DNA of 64,000 nt from Gentiana macrophylla. Taxonomy: Eukaryota; Streptophyta; Magnoliopsida; Gentianales; Gentianaceae. The translations under genes were made by a program, and so were the position numbers. The notes below the pieces were generated by a model. The model saw only the letters and a program-made list of their open reading frames with translations, had not been told where the DNA came from and did not search any database. The stretch lies in the NCBI GenBank assembly GCA_026214975.1, contig CM047806.1, forward strand, positions 5,865,822-5,929,821, given 5' to 3'. Positions 34,502 through 45,760 of the stretch are shown here, one piece after another; position 1 is the first letter of the stretch, and each line of letters starts with the position of its first letter.

Positions 34502-36320
34502 TGTTGGAAAGGTGTCCTAAACCCAATCGGGTCGGACCGGATCCGACCGGGTCGGGTCATTTACTGATCTATTTAGTTCATGTAATAACTTTATTATGAT
34601 TAATAAAAGCACTTATGTTATTATATATATGTGTTTGTCTTCATATCATTTGTTGTATATATATATAGTAACGCCCCTAGTATCAATCATGATAGAGAAA
34701 CCATGATAGTGATCATGGTTGATGAGATCTCTAATCACTATAACAAGGTTGGTACTTAAATGTCTCTAGTCTTACATATTATCAAATGGGACATTGATAG
34801 TATAAGCGGACTAGCACGTATTGGATGTCTTCTATCTTTTAGAAGGTAGGGATAGATCTCGTCTCATCGAAGTGTAGGGACACTTGGGTATGCGTGGACG
34901 TGTATTAGAGAATGCGACGTTAGACCGACCCACTTACATTAAGTGTCACACTATGTGGCGGTTGTGTAATTATCCTTTGACCGGAGTCTTCATGGCATCA
35001 CGGTGTGGATTGTCATGCTTTGACACTATTGAGATTTCTCCTAACCACGGGCGATCATGCGGTAGTGATTGGGTATGATATTGAAGCATCGCGGAGTATA
35101 CATGATTGGTCGTCCGGGAATCGCGTATCCTATGATTGGGATTGAATATCCGAAATGGCCTTCTTATAAGGAATGTCTAGCTCTCGAGAATCTTTGCAAA
35201 GTGGGAGTAAATGTGTTATTCGAGAGAGCATGATATCCAGATTATAAGATACGATCGTCAATGTATTGACACTCGAGATAATGATCGTATGGATATTATT
35301 ATAGCGATAGGATTGTAAGTTACACGGTAGCGCTTCACATGAAAGGTAGTAGTCATTGCTTTTGACTCTTCCGATAATTGGGGGTCACGGTGTGTGCTTG
35401 ACGCTATCCCGTGATCGTTAGGTATGAAGGGCATTTTGGTAAATTGCACTTTGTGTCTACGGCCAACATATTCGAAGCCTATCGGGTCACACACATATGA
35501 ACATCGAGTCGGATTAAAATGCGGTTATAGATGATAACCAAATAAGGAAAGTTTATCTACGGACTATAAAGGTTATAGTGGTAAATTAATATGGTGGTAT
35601 TTATTTATTATGAATAAATAAAATACAAGATATTAATTATATATAAATTATATTAATTAAAGAATATTCCGAAGTCAATTCATTGACTAAAGGGCGCCAC
35701 TTTTGGGTGTATGAGATACACTTGGATTACAGACTTTAATTAATAAATATTGCCATAATATTAATATAGGATATTAATTGATTTTAGTAAAATAGATTTA
35801 TGGTAATAAGATAATTATAATCAATATATGATATTGACAAAATATTATAATTAAAGAGATAAATCAATCTAATTGATTTTCCTTATTTGATTGGAAAAGG
35901 TTTTTTCTCCTCCACACTCAATTTGGGGCGCCACCTCCTCTATAAAAGGAAGTGGGTGTCAAGCTCTTTTGTACAAACACAATTTAAAGAGTTCATAATT
36001 CTTGTGTAAAATAGAGAGCTCTCCATAGTGAGTTTGTGAGGGAAGAAAAGGTCCGATCTAAAGCAACCGGAGTTTTTACGATAGCAATCCAAGGAGGATT
36101 CGGGCGAGGGGTTCGTGTGGATTAGCGATAGAGGCCGGACGGCGTGGGCGGCTTGCGCGATTGAACTACTCTCCGTTGGCGGTCAAAGCGACGATCTTGT
36201 AGATCATCTAAGGTATAACCGTCAAACTACTTAACGTGTTTATTGCATTAAACGAAGAACGATCTAGAAAAGGAAATCAAATTTTAAATTCCGCTGCGTT
36301 AAACTAGTGATTTCCTAACA
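34502..36320 (+). repeat. Copia-3 5' LTR
   Basis: About 1819 bp, bounded by the TGTCC target duplication and the primer site. It is near-identical to the 3' LTR except for dozens of 1-3 base indels and a few clustered changes. A TATA box lies at 35941. Confidence 0.92.
35941..35948 (+). promoter_or_regulatory. TATA box of the Copia-3 5' LTR
   Basis: TATAAAAG sits about 380 bp before the LTR end, just after GGGGCGCCACCTCCTC, and recurs as TATAAAAA at 43639-43646 in the 3' LTR. Position and sequence fit the element's pol II promoter, with transcription starting about 30 bp downstream. Confidence 0.65.
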
Positions 36321-36321
36321 G

Positions 36322-36332
36322 TGGTATCAGAG
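36322..36332 (+). other. Copia-3 primer-binding site
   Basis: TGGTATCAGAG, one base after the LTR end, complementary to initiator methionine tRNA. The next bases (ACAGAC) differ from the longer consensus. Confidence 0.85.
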
Positions 36333-38302
36333 ACAGACTTCGAGCTTAAGCAATAAGCATAATTTAAATGCGTAGTATTTAATCGATAGATGCAAGATTT
36401 AAATCACGAAACGTTAAAACAAAAAAAAAAAAAAAAAAAAAAATAGGGTTCTTGGGGGGTCGGCCGACTGGCGGCGCCCCCCTCCCTCTGCGGCGGCGGC
36501 GGCGGCGGCGGTAGCCCTAGGGTTGCCGTCCGTCGGCTATCCTCTTCCAATGGGGGAGATCAACCCTTTTCGTTTGTGATATTTTATTGTGCATAGATAT
36601 CTCGTTTGTTTAGTTGTGTCATATGGCCAACCAATGGTTCAAATAGTTTGGACCATTGGGAAACCATATGGGACATTAGCCTTCCAAATTTTGATTTGGA
36701 ATAGGCTAAGCCCTTTCCAAATATTTGATTTGGAATAAACAAGCGCAAAGCCACTTCCAAAATTTTGATTTTGGAAAGTGGCTGAGCCTAAACCAAAATT
36801 ATTTGGCCTTTCCAAATATTTGATTTGGGATAAGCCTGGCCCTTCCAAATATTTGATTTGGACAGCTTAGGCTGAAGCCACTTCCAAAATTTTGATTTTT
36901 GAAAGTGGTGGCCTGAGACTAAAATAATTTGGCCTTTCCAAATATTTGATTTGGAGTAGGAGCTCAGCCTTTCCAAATATTTGATTTGGAACAGGCTGAG
37001 CGCAAGCCACTTCAAAATTTTGATTTTGGAAAGTCAAGTGGCTAAGCTAAATTTAGTTTTGGAAAGGAAACAATAGGAGACTTTATAATTTTAATTTTAT
37101 TTGAATAGTTCAAATTTAATTAAAATTGAAATCGATTTAAAATTAAATGTTAATTTTAATTTTAGGTTAAGTCATATAATTAATTAAAAGTTATTTAATT
37201 ATTTGACGTGATAAAATAAAAGACGCATGAGTAGTAGTAGTTAAAATTAGAATTTGATCTTTTCATAAGATAAAATTGTATGGATTAGATGTGTAGATAT
37301 AATGTGATTATATGGAATTCCGATTGATCGCTGACTCACCAAATAGGATAGATGGGAATGTTTTCTTTATGTTGGTTTTTTGAAAAAAAAATTGTCCCAG
37401 GCCGTTATGAAGAACGTGACCTAGTTTACTTTTTGCATTTATCCCATTCCTCGAGTCCCCCGTGTGCGGCGGGTGTAATTAAATATTATGTAACAAGAAT
37501 GGAGCAAAAGTTCAAGACCAAGGAGAAATAAAGAACCCATTGGCGCACAAAGAATAAAGATCCTATTGGCGGTTGCAGATACCCTTAGTTTGTGACCAGC
37601 GGTTTAAATCGATTTGTATTCGAAACCGCACTCTGGAAAAGTCCATGATCATACCGGTTATTTTATGCGCGGAATGTTGTGTATGTTTTACTTTATATGA
37701 TATCGTAGTAATATGCACATAGTAGATGAGACCATAATTAAACCAAATTAATTAAGTGAATTAATTTAAAATTATTCCCACACCAAAAATCGAGCCAAAA
37801 TTGTCTCCCAATATTATAATGACGGTGAAGAGCCTTTGTTCGGATCCAACCGATCGCCCACGTCGGGAGTTGACCTACCACGGGTATATCGTCATTATCG
37901 AGATATGATCGTTCACGAGATCTCATGAATATTTGGGTTACGACTCGACTAAGAATCTTGCGGTGATTGGCCCACGCGTCGGGACCGTCGATTTTAGAGA
38001 CAAGGGTGGCTATCACATGTAGAGATGTGAATTGTCAAAGAGTTGACTAGTCAACCAATGGAAATCGAATAAGATTCGATCGGTAAATAGTACCCACCTT
38101 CGAAATTGACCCGGTCGATCGCCCACGTCGGGATCGAGTCAACTAGATAGATTCCATCCACTAAAGAATTAATTAAATTCTTGAAAGCCAATAGGGAATA
38201 GTTGGTTAGTGGGAGTAAAAACCTTATAAATTTCTTAGTGCAAATTTAGGTTTTTATACATGAGCTTTTACTTATTCTATCTTTTATTTATTGTTGTAGA
38301 AA
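36333..38302 (+). other. Copia-3 long leader with GC-rich block and hairpin array
   Basis: About 2 kb lies between primer site and gag, with no gene. It begins with an A tract (36420-36443) and a GC-rich block with a GGC/CGG triplet run (about 36491-36512). At 36675-37050 is an array of hairpin repeats: CCAAATATTTGATTTGG about five times and a longer stem of the CCACTTCCAAAAT type three times, alternating. The remainder contains DNA with GATCGCCCACGTCGGGA near 37850 and 38115. A role in RNA packaging or dimerisation is possible but not shown. Confidence 0.6.
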
Positions 38303-39330
38303 ATGTCAAACAAATTGAACCTTCGTTTTATCATCGATAACAAGCTTGATTTAAACTAATTTTCTCGATTGGGAAAGAAACCTCAAAATCGTTTTGAGGC
38401 ACGAGAAGATTGGCTATGTCTTGGACGAGGCCCTACCGGAAAGCCCGCCGAGGGTTCGGCCGCAGATGTTGTCGAAAAGTACAACAAGCTTTATTCGACA
38501 AGATCGATGCTACATGTATCATGCTTGCTTCTATGACACTGAATCGCAGAAACAAAGATGAGTCCATGGACGCCTACTCTATTATGGTCCACCTGGAAGG
38601 AGCTTTATGCTTCTCGCCTCGCAGACCGAGAGGTACGAGGTCTCAAGGCCCTGTTTAGTTGTAAGATGGCATCCGGGACTTTGTGGGGTCACACGTGCTT
38701 AAAATGATCGGGTACATAGAGAGGCTTGGGAAGTCGGGCCACAAGTTGGAGCGAGTTGAGTATTGACTTGATTCTCGCAATCTCTACCGACTCATTCTCG
38801 CAGTTTGTGATGAACTATCACATGAACAAGATAGATTGCTCTAGCGGAGTTATTGAACATGTTGAAAAGCTACTTTGAAGGCACCGTAGGGAAGGAAAGC
38901 AAGTGTTCTTTGGTCACTTCAAGCAAGGGCAAGGCAAAAGCCAGAAAAAAGTCCAAGAAAGCGAAGGTCGCACCTAAGCCAACGCCTAAGATAGCAAAAG
39001 ACAAATCCAAGGATGCTTGCTTCCATTGCGGTGAGACCGGACATTGGAGAGAAAGCGCAAGGCTTCTTGAGTACCAAGAAGAAGCATTCGATGCTTCGAC
39101 TTCGTGTATATTTATGATTGAGATCAACATTACTTCTTCTAAGTCTAACCACTTTGGGTATTAGATCTGGTTGTGGTTCTCATATTTGTACGAATATGCA
39201 GGCACTAAGAAGAGCTAGAGATCCGAGGAAAGGAGAGGTGGACCTACGCGTTGGAAATGGAGCAAGTGTTGTTCTTCGCTGCTGGCCGTAGGAGTTTATT
39301 TTCTTTCATTGCCCGAGTGGGCTAGTACTA
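38303..39330 (+). pseudogene. Copia-3 gag and protease remnant
   Basis: The gag ATG at 38303 starts MSNKLNLR; a stop follows within 20 codons and the frame resumes at DWERNLKIVLRHEKIGYVL. After several shifts the C-terminal part (38853-39164) reads LNMLKSYFEGTVGKESKC, a Lys-rich stretch and a zinc knuckle (CFHCGETGHW, with the last Cys lost to a shift). A protease-like stretch (SGCGSHICTNMQALRRAR) follows at about 39172. The order matches Ty1/copia gag-protease. It cannot be translated as one protein as written. Confidence 0.75.
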
Positions 39331-39550
39331 GAACTCAATAATCGTTATTTTGTTCTCGCTCTACGAAGAGCATTATTTCTATTTCTCGCATTAGATGTTG
39401 ATGGATTTTCTTTTACGTTTGAGAATAAATGTTGTTCTTTTCACGTGATGGAATCTTTTATGGTCTTGGCATACTTAGCAATGGTCTTTACATATTAGAT
39501 ATGAATGTTGACGACTTAATATAAATAACAAGAAAGCCAAAACAAATGAC

Positions 39551-40534
39551 TTGAATGAATCCTACTTATGGCATTGTAGACTTGGCCATATAAATAAGAA
39601 TCGCATATCCAAACTCCATAAAGATGGAATGTTGGATCAATTCGATTCTGAATCATTTGATACATGCGAAGCTTGTTTACTTGGCAAGATGACAAAGTCA
39701 CCTTTTAGTGGCAAAGGGATAAGATCCAATGAATTGCTTGAGCTTATACATACCGATGTGTGTGGCCCAATGTCAATTCAAGCCAAAGGAGGATACTCTT
39801 ATTTTATCACTTTCACCGATGACCATTCTCGCTATGGTTATATATACTTAATGAAGTATAAATCTGAAGCCTTCGAAAAGTTCAAAGAATTCAGAAGTGA
39901 AGTGGAGAAACAACTAGGTAAGGAAATCAAAACACTTCGATCCGATCGAGGCGGAGAATACCTAGATGGAGAGTTTCAAGATTATTTGAAGGAGAATGGG
40001 ATTCTACTCGAATGGACTCCTCCCGAACGCCACAGATGAATGGCGTGTCGAGAGGAGGAACCGCACCTTGTTAGACATGGTGCGATCCATGATGAGCTAT
40101 GCAGATTCTTCCAAAATCGTTTTGGGGTATGCTCTAGAAACCGCATCCTATACATGAACCGAGTTCCATCAAAGACGGTTGATTCTACACCATACGAGGT
40201 ATGGGCCAAGAAGAAACCAAATCTGGCATATCTTAAACCTTGGGGTTGTCCAGCTTATGTGAAGCGGATGATGCCTGACAAATTAGAGGCCAGATCCGAC
40301 AAATGTCTGTTTGTGGGATATCCTGAGAAACTAGAGGATACCAATTTTACCACCCCGAGGAACAAAAGGTGTTTGTTGCCGGGGATCGGCCACTACGGAG
40401 AAAGAGTTTATTCGGATAGGGTCGGTGGGAGTAAGATTGATCTTGAAGAAATTCGAGAACCACTTACGGATAACGATCCGTTGATGGAAGTAGAGGAGAC
40501 ACCACATACAAATGTGGCGCCATCCCTACCGTAG
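39551..40534 (+). pseudogene. Copia-3 integrase remnant
   Basis: A GAG-pre-integrase motif (LWHCRLGHINKNRISKL) is followed by the integrase core (HTDVCGPMSIQAKGGYSYF, TDDHSRYGYIYLM, LRSDRGGEYLDGEF) up to 40039, where a stop and frame change interrupt the third catalytic region. The second part (40040-40534) has DSTPYEVWAKKKPNLAYLK and WGCPAYVKRMMPDKLEAR. The two Asp motifs are intact; the Glu-containing ERRNRT region is shifted. Confidence 0.82.
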
Positions 40535-42185
40535 ACACAATAACACCTCGAAGATCCACTCAGAGGAGCGCCGTGGACCCGATAGTACACTCTGGCGTGT
40601 ATCATGGAAGATGAGGACCCTAGAACTTATGAGGAGGTGCTATTAAGGCACGACAAAGAGAAATGGCTTGAGGCCATGAATTACGAGATGGAATCCATGA
40701 AGGACAACCAAGTTTGGAACTTAGTTGATCCGCTGAGGGAATAGTTCCCATAGGGTGTAAATGGGTCTTTAAGAGAAAGACCGACATGGACGGTAACGTG
40801 ACCACCTACAAGGCTAGGTTGGTGGCAAAGGTTATAAGCAAAGACAAGGAGTTGACTATGATGAAACCTTCTCTTTGTTGCCATGTTAAAATCCATTAGA
40901 ATTTTGCTTGCTATTGCAAAGATACCATGATTACGAAATCGGGCAGATGGATGTGAAAACAAGCTTTCCTTAACGGGAACACATCGAGGAAGTGTATATG
41001 ACGTACTGAGGTTTCACAACCAATGACGCCAGGATGGTGTGTAAACCGCAAAGATCCATTTATGGATTAAAGCAAGCTTCGGAGTTGGAATCTTCGCTTT
41101 GATGAGATAATCAAAGCAGTTTGATTTCATCAAGAACGAAGATGAGCCTGTGTTTACAAGAAGGTTAGTGGGAGTGCCATTGTGTTCTAGTGCTTTATGT
41201 GGATGACATACGCTTCATAGGGAATGATGTGCCTATGTTACAATCAATCAAAGCTTGGTTATCCAAGAACTTCTCTATGAAGGACTTGGGTGAGGCGACC
41301 TATATATTCGGGAATAAAGATCTATAGAGATAGATCTAAAAGGTTGCTTGGTCCTGTCACAATCCACCTACATAGACAAGATCTTTGAAGAGATTCAAAC
41401 ATGGAGCGACCCAAGAAAGGGTTCTTCGCCCATGTCACATGGGGTCTACTGCCCAAGGGAATGAGTCCTAAGACAGAGAGGAGGAAAGGCACAAATGAGT
41501 AAAGTCCCTTATGCTTCGCAATCGGGTCTACATCATGTATGCCATGTTATGCACAAGACCAGCACGTCTCGTACCCTCTTAGTATGACTAGTAGGTACCG
41601 GTCAATCCAGGTGATGGTCTTTGGATTGTCAAAAATATCCTTAAGTACTTGAGACGTACTAGGGATATGTTCCTGGTTTTCGGGAACGATGATTTAGTAT
41701 TACGAGGTTACACAGATGCCAGTTTCCAAACTGACAAGGATGACTTTAAGTCACAATCTGGATTTGTTTTCACGCTTAACGGCGGAGCAGTGAGCTGGAA
41801 GAGTTCCAAGCAGGAGACTACTGCAGATTCTACAACGGAAGCCGAATACATAGCAGCCTCGGAGGCGGCAAAGGAAGCAGTTTGGATGAAGAAGTTCATT
41901 ACTGAACTTGGTGTGGTTTCTTCCATTGAAGGTCCAGTGCCTCTGTACTGTGATAATAATGGAGCGATATCTCAGTCAAAGGAACCAAGGTCTCATCAGA
42001 AGTCCAAACATGTGCTACGGCGCTATCACTTGATTAGAGAGATAGTAGATAGAGGAGATGTAAAGATAGAGAAAGTCCACACGGATGATAACATAGCTGA
42101 TCCGTTAACCAAGGCATTGTCTCAAGCTAAGCATGAGAAACATGTTCACTTGCACGGGCTTAGGCATATGGGTGATTGGCTTTAG
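40535..42185 (+). pseudogene. Copia-3 reverse transcriptase and RNase H remnant
   Basis: RT sequence (GCKWVFKRKTDMDGNV in pieces near 40757, VLYVDDI near 41192) is broken by many small indels between 40535 and 41640. RNase H is intact from about 41649 to the stop at 42185: VLRGYTDASFQTDKDDFKS, GAVSWKSSKQETTADSTT with AEYIAASEA, YCDNNGAISQSKEPRSHQK and DDNIADPLTKALSQAKHEKH. Its catalytic acidic residues (D, E, D, D) are all visible. Confidence 0.82.
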
Positions 42186-42199
42186 GCCAAGTGGGAGAT

Positions 42200-44016
42200 T
42201 GTTGGAAAGGTGTCCTAAACCCAATCGGGTCGGACCGGATCCGACCGGTCGGGTCATTCTGATCTATTTAGTTCATGTAATAACTTTATTATGATTAATA
42301 AAAGCACTTATGTTATTATATATATTGTTTGTCTTCATATCATTTGTTGTATATATATATAGTAACGCCCCTAGTATCAATCATGATAGAGAAACCATGA
42401 TAGTGATCATGGTTGATGAGATCTCTAATCACTATAACAAGGTTGGTACTTAAATGTCTCTAGTCTTACATATTATCAAATGGGACATTGATAGTATAAG
42501 CGGACTAGCACGTATTGGATGTCTTCTATCTTTTAGAAGGTAGGGATAGATCTCGTCTATCGAAGTGTAGGGACACTTGGACTGTACGTGGACGTGTATT
42601 AGAGAATGCGTACGTTAGACTGACCCACTTACATTAAGTGTCACACTATGTGGCGGTTGTGTAATTATCCTTTTGACCGAGTCTTCATGGCATCACGGTG
42701 TGGATTGTCATGCTTTGACACTATTGAGATTTCTCCTAACCACGGGCGATCATGCGGTAGTGATTGGGTATGATATTGAAGCATGCGGAGTATACATGAT
42801 TGGTCGTCCGGGAATCGCGTATCCTATGATTGGGATTGAATATCCGAAATGGCCTTCTTATAAGGAATGTCTAGCTCTCGAGAATCTTTGCAAAGTGGGA
42901 GTAAATGTGTTATTCGAGAGAGCATGATATCCAGATTATAAGATACGATCGTCAATGTATTGACACTCGAGATACGATCGTATGGATATTATTATAGCGA
43001 TAGGATTGTAAGTTACACGGTAACTGCTTCACATGAAAGGTAGTAGTCATTGCTTTTGACTCTTCCGATAATTGGGGGTCACGGTGTGTTGCTAGACGCT
43101 ATCCCGTGATCGTTAGGTATGAAGGGCATTTTGGTAAATTGCACTTTGTGTCTACGGCCAACATATTCGGAAGCCTATCGGGTCACACACACATATGAAC
43201 ATCGAGTCGGATTAAAATGCGGTTATAGATGATAACCAAATAAGGAAAGTTTATCTCTGGACTATAAAGGTTATAGTGGTAAATTAATATGGTGGTATTT
43301 ATTTATTATGAATAAATAAAATACAAGATATTAATTATATATAAATTATATTAATTAAAGAATATTCCGAAGTCAATTCATTGACTAAAGGGCGCCACTT
43401 TTGGGTGTATGAGATACACTTGGATTGTGCACTTTAATTAATAAATATTGCCATAATATTAATATAGGATATTAATTGATTTTAGTAAAATAGATTTATG
43501 GTAATAAGATAATTATAATCAATATATGATATTGACAAAATATTATAATTAAAGAGATAAATCAATCTAATTGATTTTCCTTATTTGATTGGAAAAGGTT
43601 TTTTCTCCTCCACACTCAATTTGGGGCGCCACCTCCTCTATAAAAAGGAAGTGGGTGTCAAGCTCTTTTGTACAACACAATTGCAAGAGTTCATAATTCT
43701 TGTGTAAAATAGAGAGCTCTCCATAGTGAGTTTGTGAGGGAAGAAAAGGTCCGATCTAGCGACCGGAGTTTTTCTCGATAAAGCAATCAAGGAGGATTCG
43801 GCGAGGGGTTCGTGTGGATTAGCGATAGAGGCCGGACGCGTGGACGGCTTGCGCGATTGAACTACTCTCCGTTGGCGGTCAAAGCGACGATCTTGTAGAT
43901 CATCTAAGGTATAACCGTCAAACTACTTAACGTGTTTATTGCATTAAACGAAGAACGATCTAGAAAAGGAAATCAAATTTTAAATTCCGCTGCGTTAAAC
44001 TAGTGATTTCCTAACA
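42200..44016 (+). repeat. Copia-3 3' LTR
   Basis: About 1817 bp. It starts directly after the RNase H stop and polypurine tract and ends at the second TGTCC. The ORF at 42673-42927 is an LTR-internal frame with no resemblance to a known protein; the 5' LTR has the same frame broken. Confidence 0.92.
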
Positions 44017-45378
44017 TGTCCATGTACCAAGCAGGATCTGAAAGAGTTTGTGGGCCAGCAATCATAGCAGATGCCTGTTGTTTTGATCCATTATTAGCAC
44101 TAGGAGGAACAAAATCCTGTTCAAACCTATGCCAGCAAGCTGTAACAATATGCCCTGTCTTACCACAAAGTTGACAAACAGGCCTATTTCCATTGTTGGT
44201 ATTTCTACCACCACCTCTACCCCTGTTATTTCTTCCACCTCTACCTCTACTAGCGAGATTTTGAGGATTAAAGGGTCTTGGTCCAGTGTGAGGTAGGTCT
44301 TTGGCTAAAACCACTAACAAATTGTGCGAAGGACCAAGAAGAAGTTCACCGGTAGGGTTATTAAACACGGCAAGCAACCTTTCATGGATCAATAGTTGGG
44401 GTGAACCTCTTGCCAAGTCATGGCACCAACCCTAGCCGTCGATTCACAATAGCGAGCCTTCATACTCCCTTTCAAGACCTCCAGGGTAGCCAAAATCAAC
44501 TCGATTTGGATATGGGGTAACCAAGCCCAATGCAAGGTTGTCAAAGATAGGACTTCATTTGTGAGAGGTAATCACCATGGATTTGGATCCCTTAGTAGCC
44601 CTAGTCAAAGCACTTTTGTATTCTAACATCCTGGCTTCAGCTTGACTGTTAAAAAGTGTTTCAAGTGTGACCCAAATTTCTCTGGCTGTGTTGCATCCAA
44701 CCAATTCTCGCAACACTTGCTCGATCATGGACCCTAACGACCCACCAATAAGCAATTGATCGAGAAAGATTCCACTCATCCGTGGTTTGAGGTCTTTGAT
44801 AGGGTGAGGATGAAATTGAAAAGGGAGAGTGCAATCTATGAGCATTACCATCCTCAAGAATGTGTGCTTCCAATCTATGACCTCTAATAATAGGAAGCAC
44901 AATAGATTTCCACAGAAGATAATTGGATCTGTCAAGTTTCACACTACAAATCTGACTCAAATTACCAGTGAAGGGCATAGAAGATAAGGTAGGGGCATTC
45001 GGACCTCCAGGTTTCCGGTGATCGGTCAGTGGGAGGTAAACCAAGAAAAGGCATGGTACCAAAATTAGGAAAGTTCATACCAGAAGACATGGGATGAGTT
45101 TGCATGTAGCTGATCGGCATGAAGGAACCCGCAGTGAGACCGATTTGAGCAGCCAAGGTCGGAGACATGGTGATTTGAGGTGGAAAACTAGCGGGAAATC
45201 CGGCGGCGGGTCCTGAACTTCCATGAGCACTGTCATTCCCGACAATGGTGCAGTTGACTCTCTCTCCGGCGGATGAAACAAAGAATGGTGGTAATAATGT
45301 ACTACTCTGTAGATGGAGGAGCCGAGTCATGAGAGAAGCGGATGAAGGCGGCGCCCGGTGGCCATAATGTCGGCACAC
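44017..45378 (-). pseudogene. Copia-2 gag up to the protease, cut by Copia-3
   Basis: On minus: a Pro/Ser/Met-rich N-terminus, a UBN2-type gag core (VKLDRSNYLLWKSIVLPIIR at about 44944), at least three frame changes (near 45010, 44820 and 44555), a basic Arg/Gly/Asn-rich stretch, and a CCHC zinc knuckle (CQLCGKTGHIVTAC, about 44173-44130). The frame reaches the protease start (WYMD) at 44022, where Copia-3 is inserted. The exact start ATG is uncertain. It is not functional as it stands. Confidence 0.8.
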
Positions 45379-45393
45379 CTGGCTCTGCTACCA

Positions 45394-45552
45394 ACACAGA
45401 ATTCAAGGAAGATATTTGTGTTGTATTCAATACAAAATATTCTGTGGTACACCCACACATATACCCAAAAGTATAATAACAAGATAAGATGCCACAGGGC
45501 ATTAATAGTAAATGACTGAAAGGACCCTCAACTGATAGCTAATTACTTAACA
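45394..45552 (-). repeat. Copia-2 5' LTR (159 bp)
   Basis: Same sequence as the 3' LTR over all 159 positions as read. The next bases on minus (45393-45382) read TGGTAGCAGAGC, a primer site with one mismatch to the usual TGGTATCAGAGC of initiator methionine tRNA. Confidence 0.9.
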
Positions 45553-45760
45553 ATGAGTAACTTGTAATCCATGGCACTGTATAATATTTTTGATGGCATT
45601 AATTTCCTTGTCAATCACCCAGGGGATAGAGTAGTGACCTTCTATGATTTTGATGACGACTTGAGAATCTGTTTCAATGAGTCCGGTGGTTGAAGTCAAT
45701 TTCAGAAAGCTCGTTTCAACATAGAGTCTGGCGGTTGAAGTCAATTTGAGGTAGATTTCA
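45553..45760 (-). pseudogene. LINE/RNase H remnant, 5' part
   Basis: On minus, LIETDSQVVIKIIEG (catalytic Asp in ETDS) and EINAIKNIIQCHGLQV lead up to the ATGAG/CTCAT target duplication of Copia-2. The first RNase H strand (the DGS motif region) is missing, so the remnant was already truncated. A short local duplication (GGTTGAAGTCAATTT at about 45686 and 45733) lies at its upstream end. Confidence 0.75.

Larger units (their letters stand above)
34502..44016 (+). mobile_element. Copia-3: Ty1/copia element nested in Copia-2
   Basis: LTRs of about 1.82 kb (34502-36320 and 42200-44016) with TGTTGG...CTAACA ends are flanked by TGTCC at 34497-34501 and 44017-44021. A primer site (TGGTATCAGAG) lies one base inside the 5' LTR and a purine-rich tract (AAGTGGGAGAT) just before the 3' LTR. 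The 5.9-kb interior holds a 2-kb leader followed by gag, protease, integrase, RT and RNase H on plus. The long LTR and the domain sequences resemble the Angela/Tork group (inference). Many frameshifts are present, with the same indel style as between its LTRs. Confidence 0.93.
31046..45552 (-). mobile_element. Copia-2: Ty1/copia element split by Copia-3
   Basis: Two 159-bp LTRs that I read as identical (31046-31204 and 45394-45552) are flanked by ATGAG at 31041-31045 and 45553-45557. Without the nested Copia-3 and its duplicated target the element is about 5.0 kb. On minus it has the primer site, gag, protease, integrase, RT and RNase H in Ty1/copia order. Short LTRs and the compact length resemble the Ale/Ivana-type lineages (inference). 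Despite identical LTRs the coding region is broken in several places. It is inserted in an older RNase H remnant. Confidence 0.92.

Noticed and set aside
42673..42927. 84-codon frame in the Copia-3 3' LTR
   Set aside because: It is inside the LTR; the same frame is interrupted in the 5' LTR and it matches no known protein.
45302..45502. 66-codon minus-strand frame across the Copia-2 LTR, shared in part with 30894-31154
   Set aside because: The shared N-terminus is just the LTR translated twice; it is not a gene.
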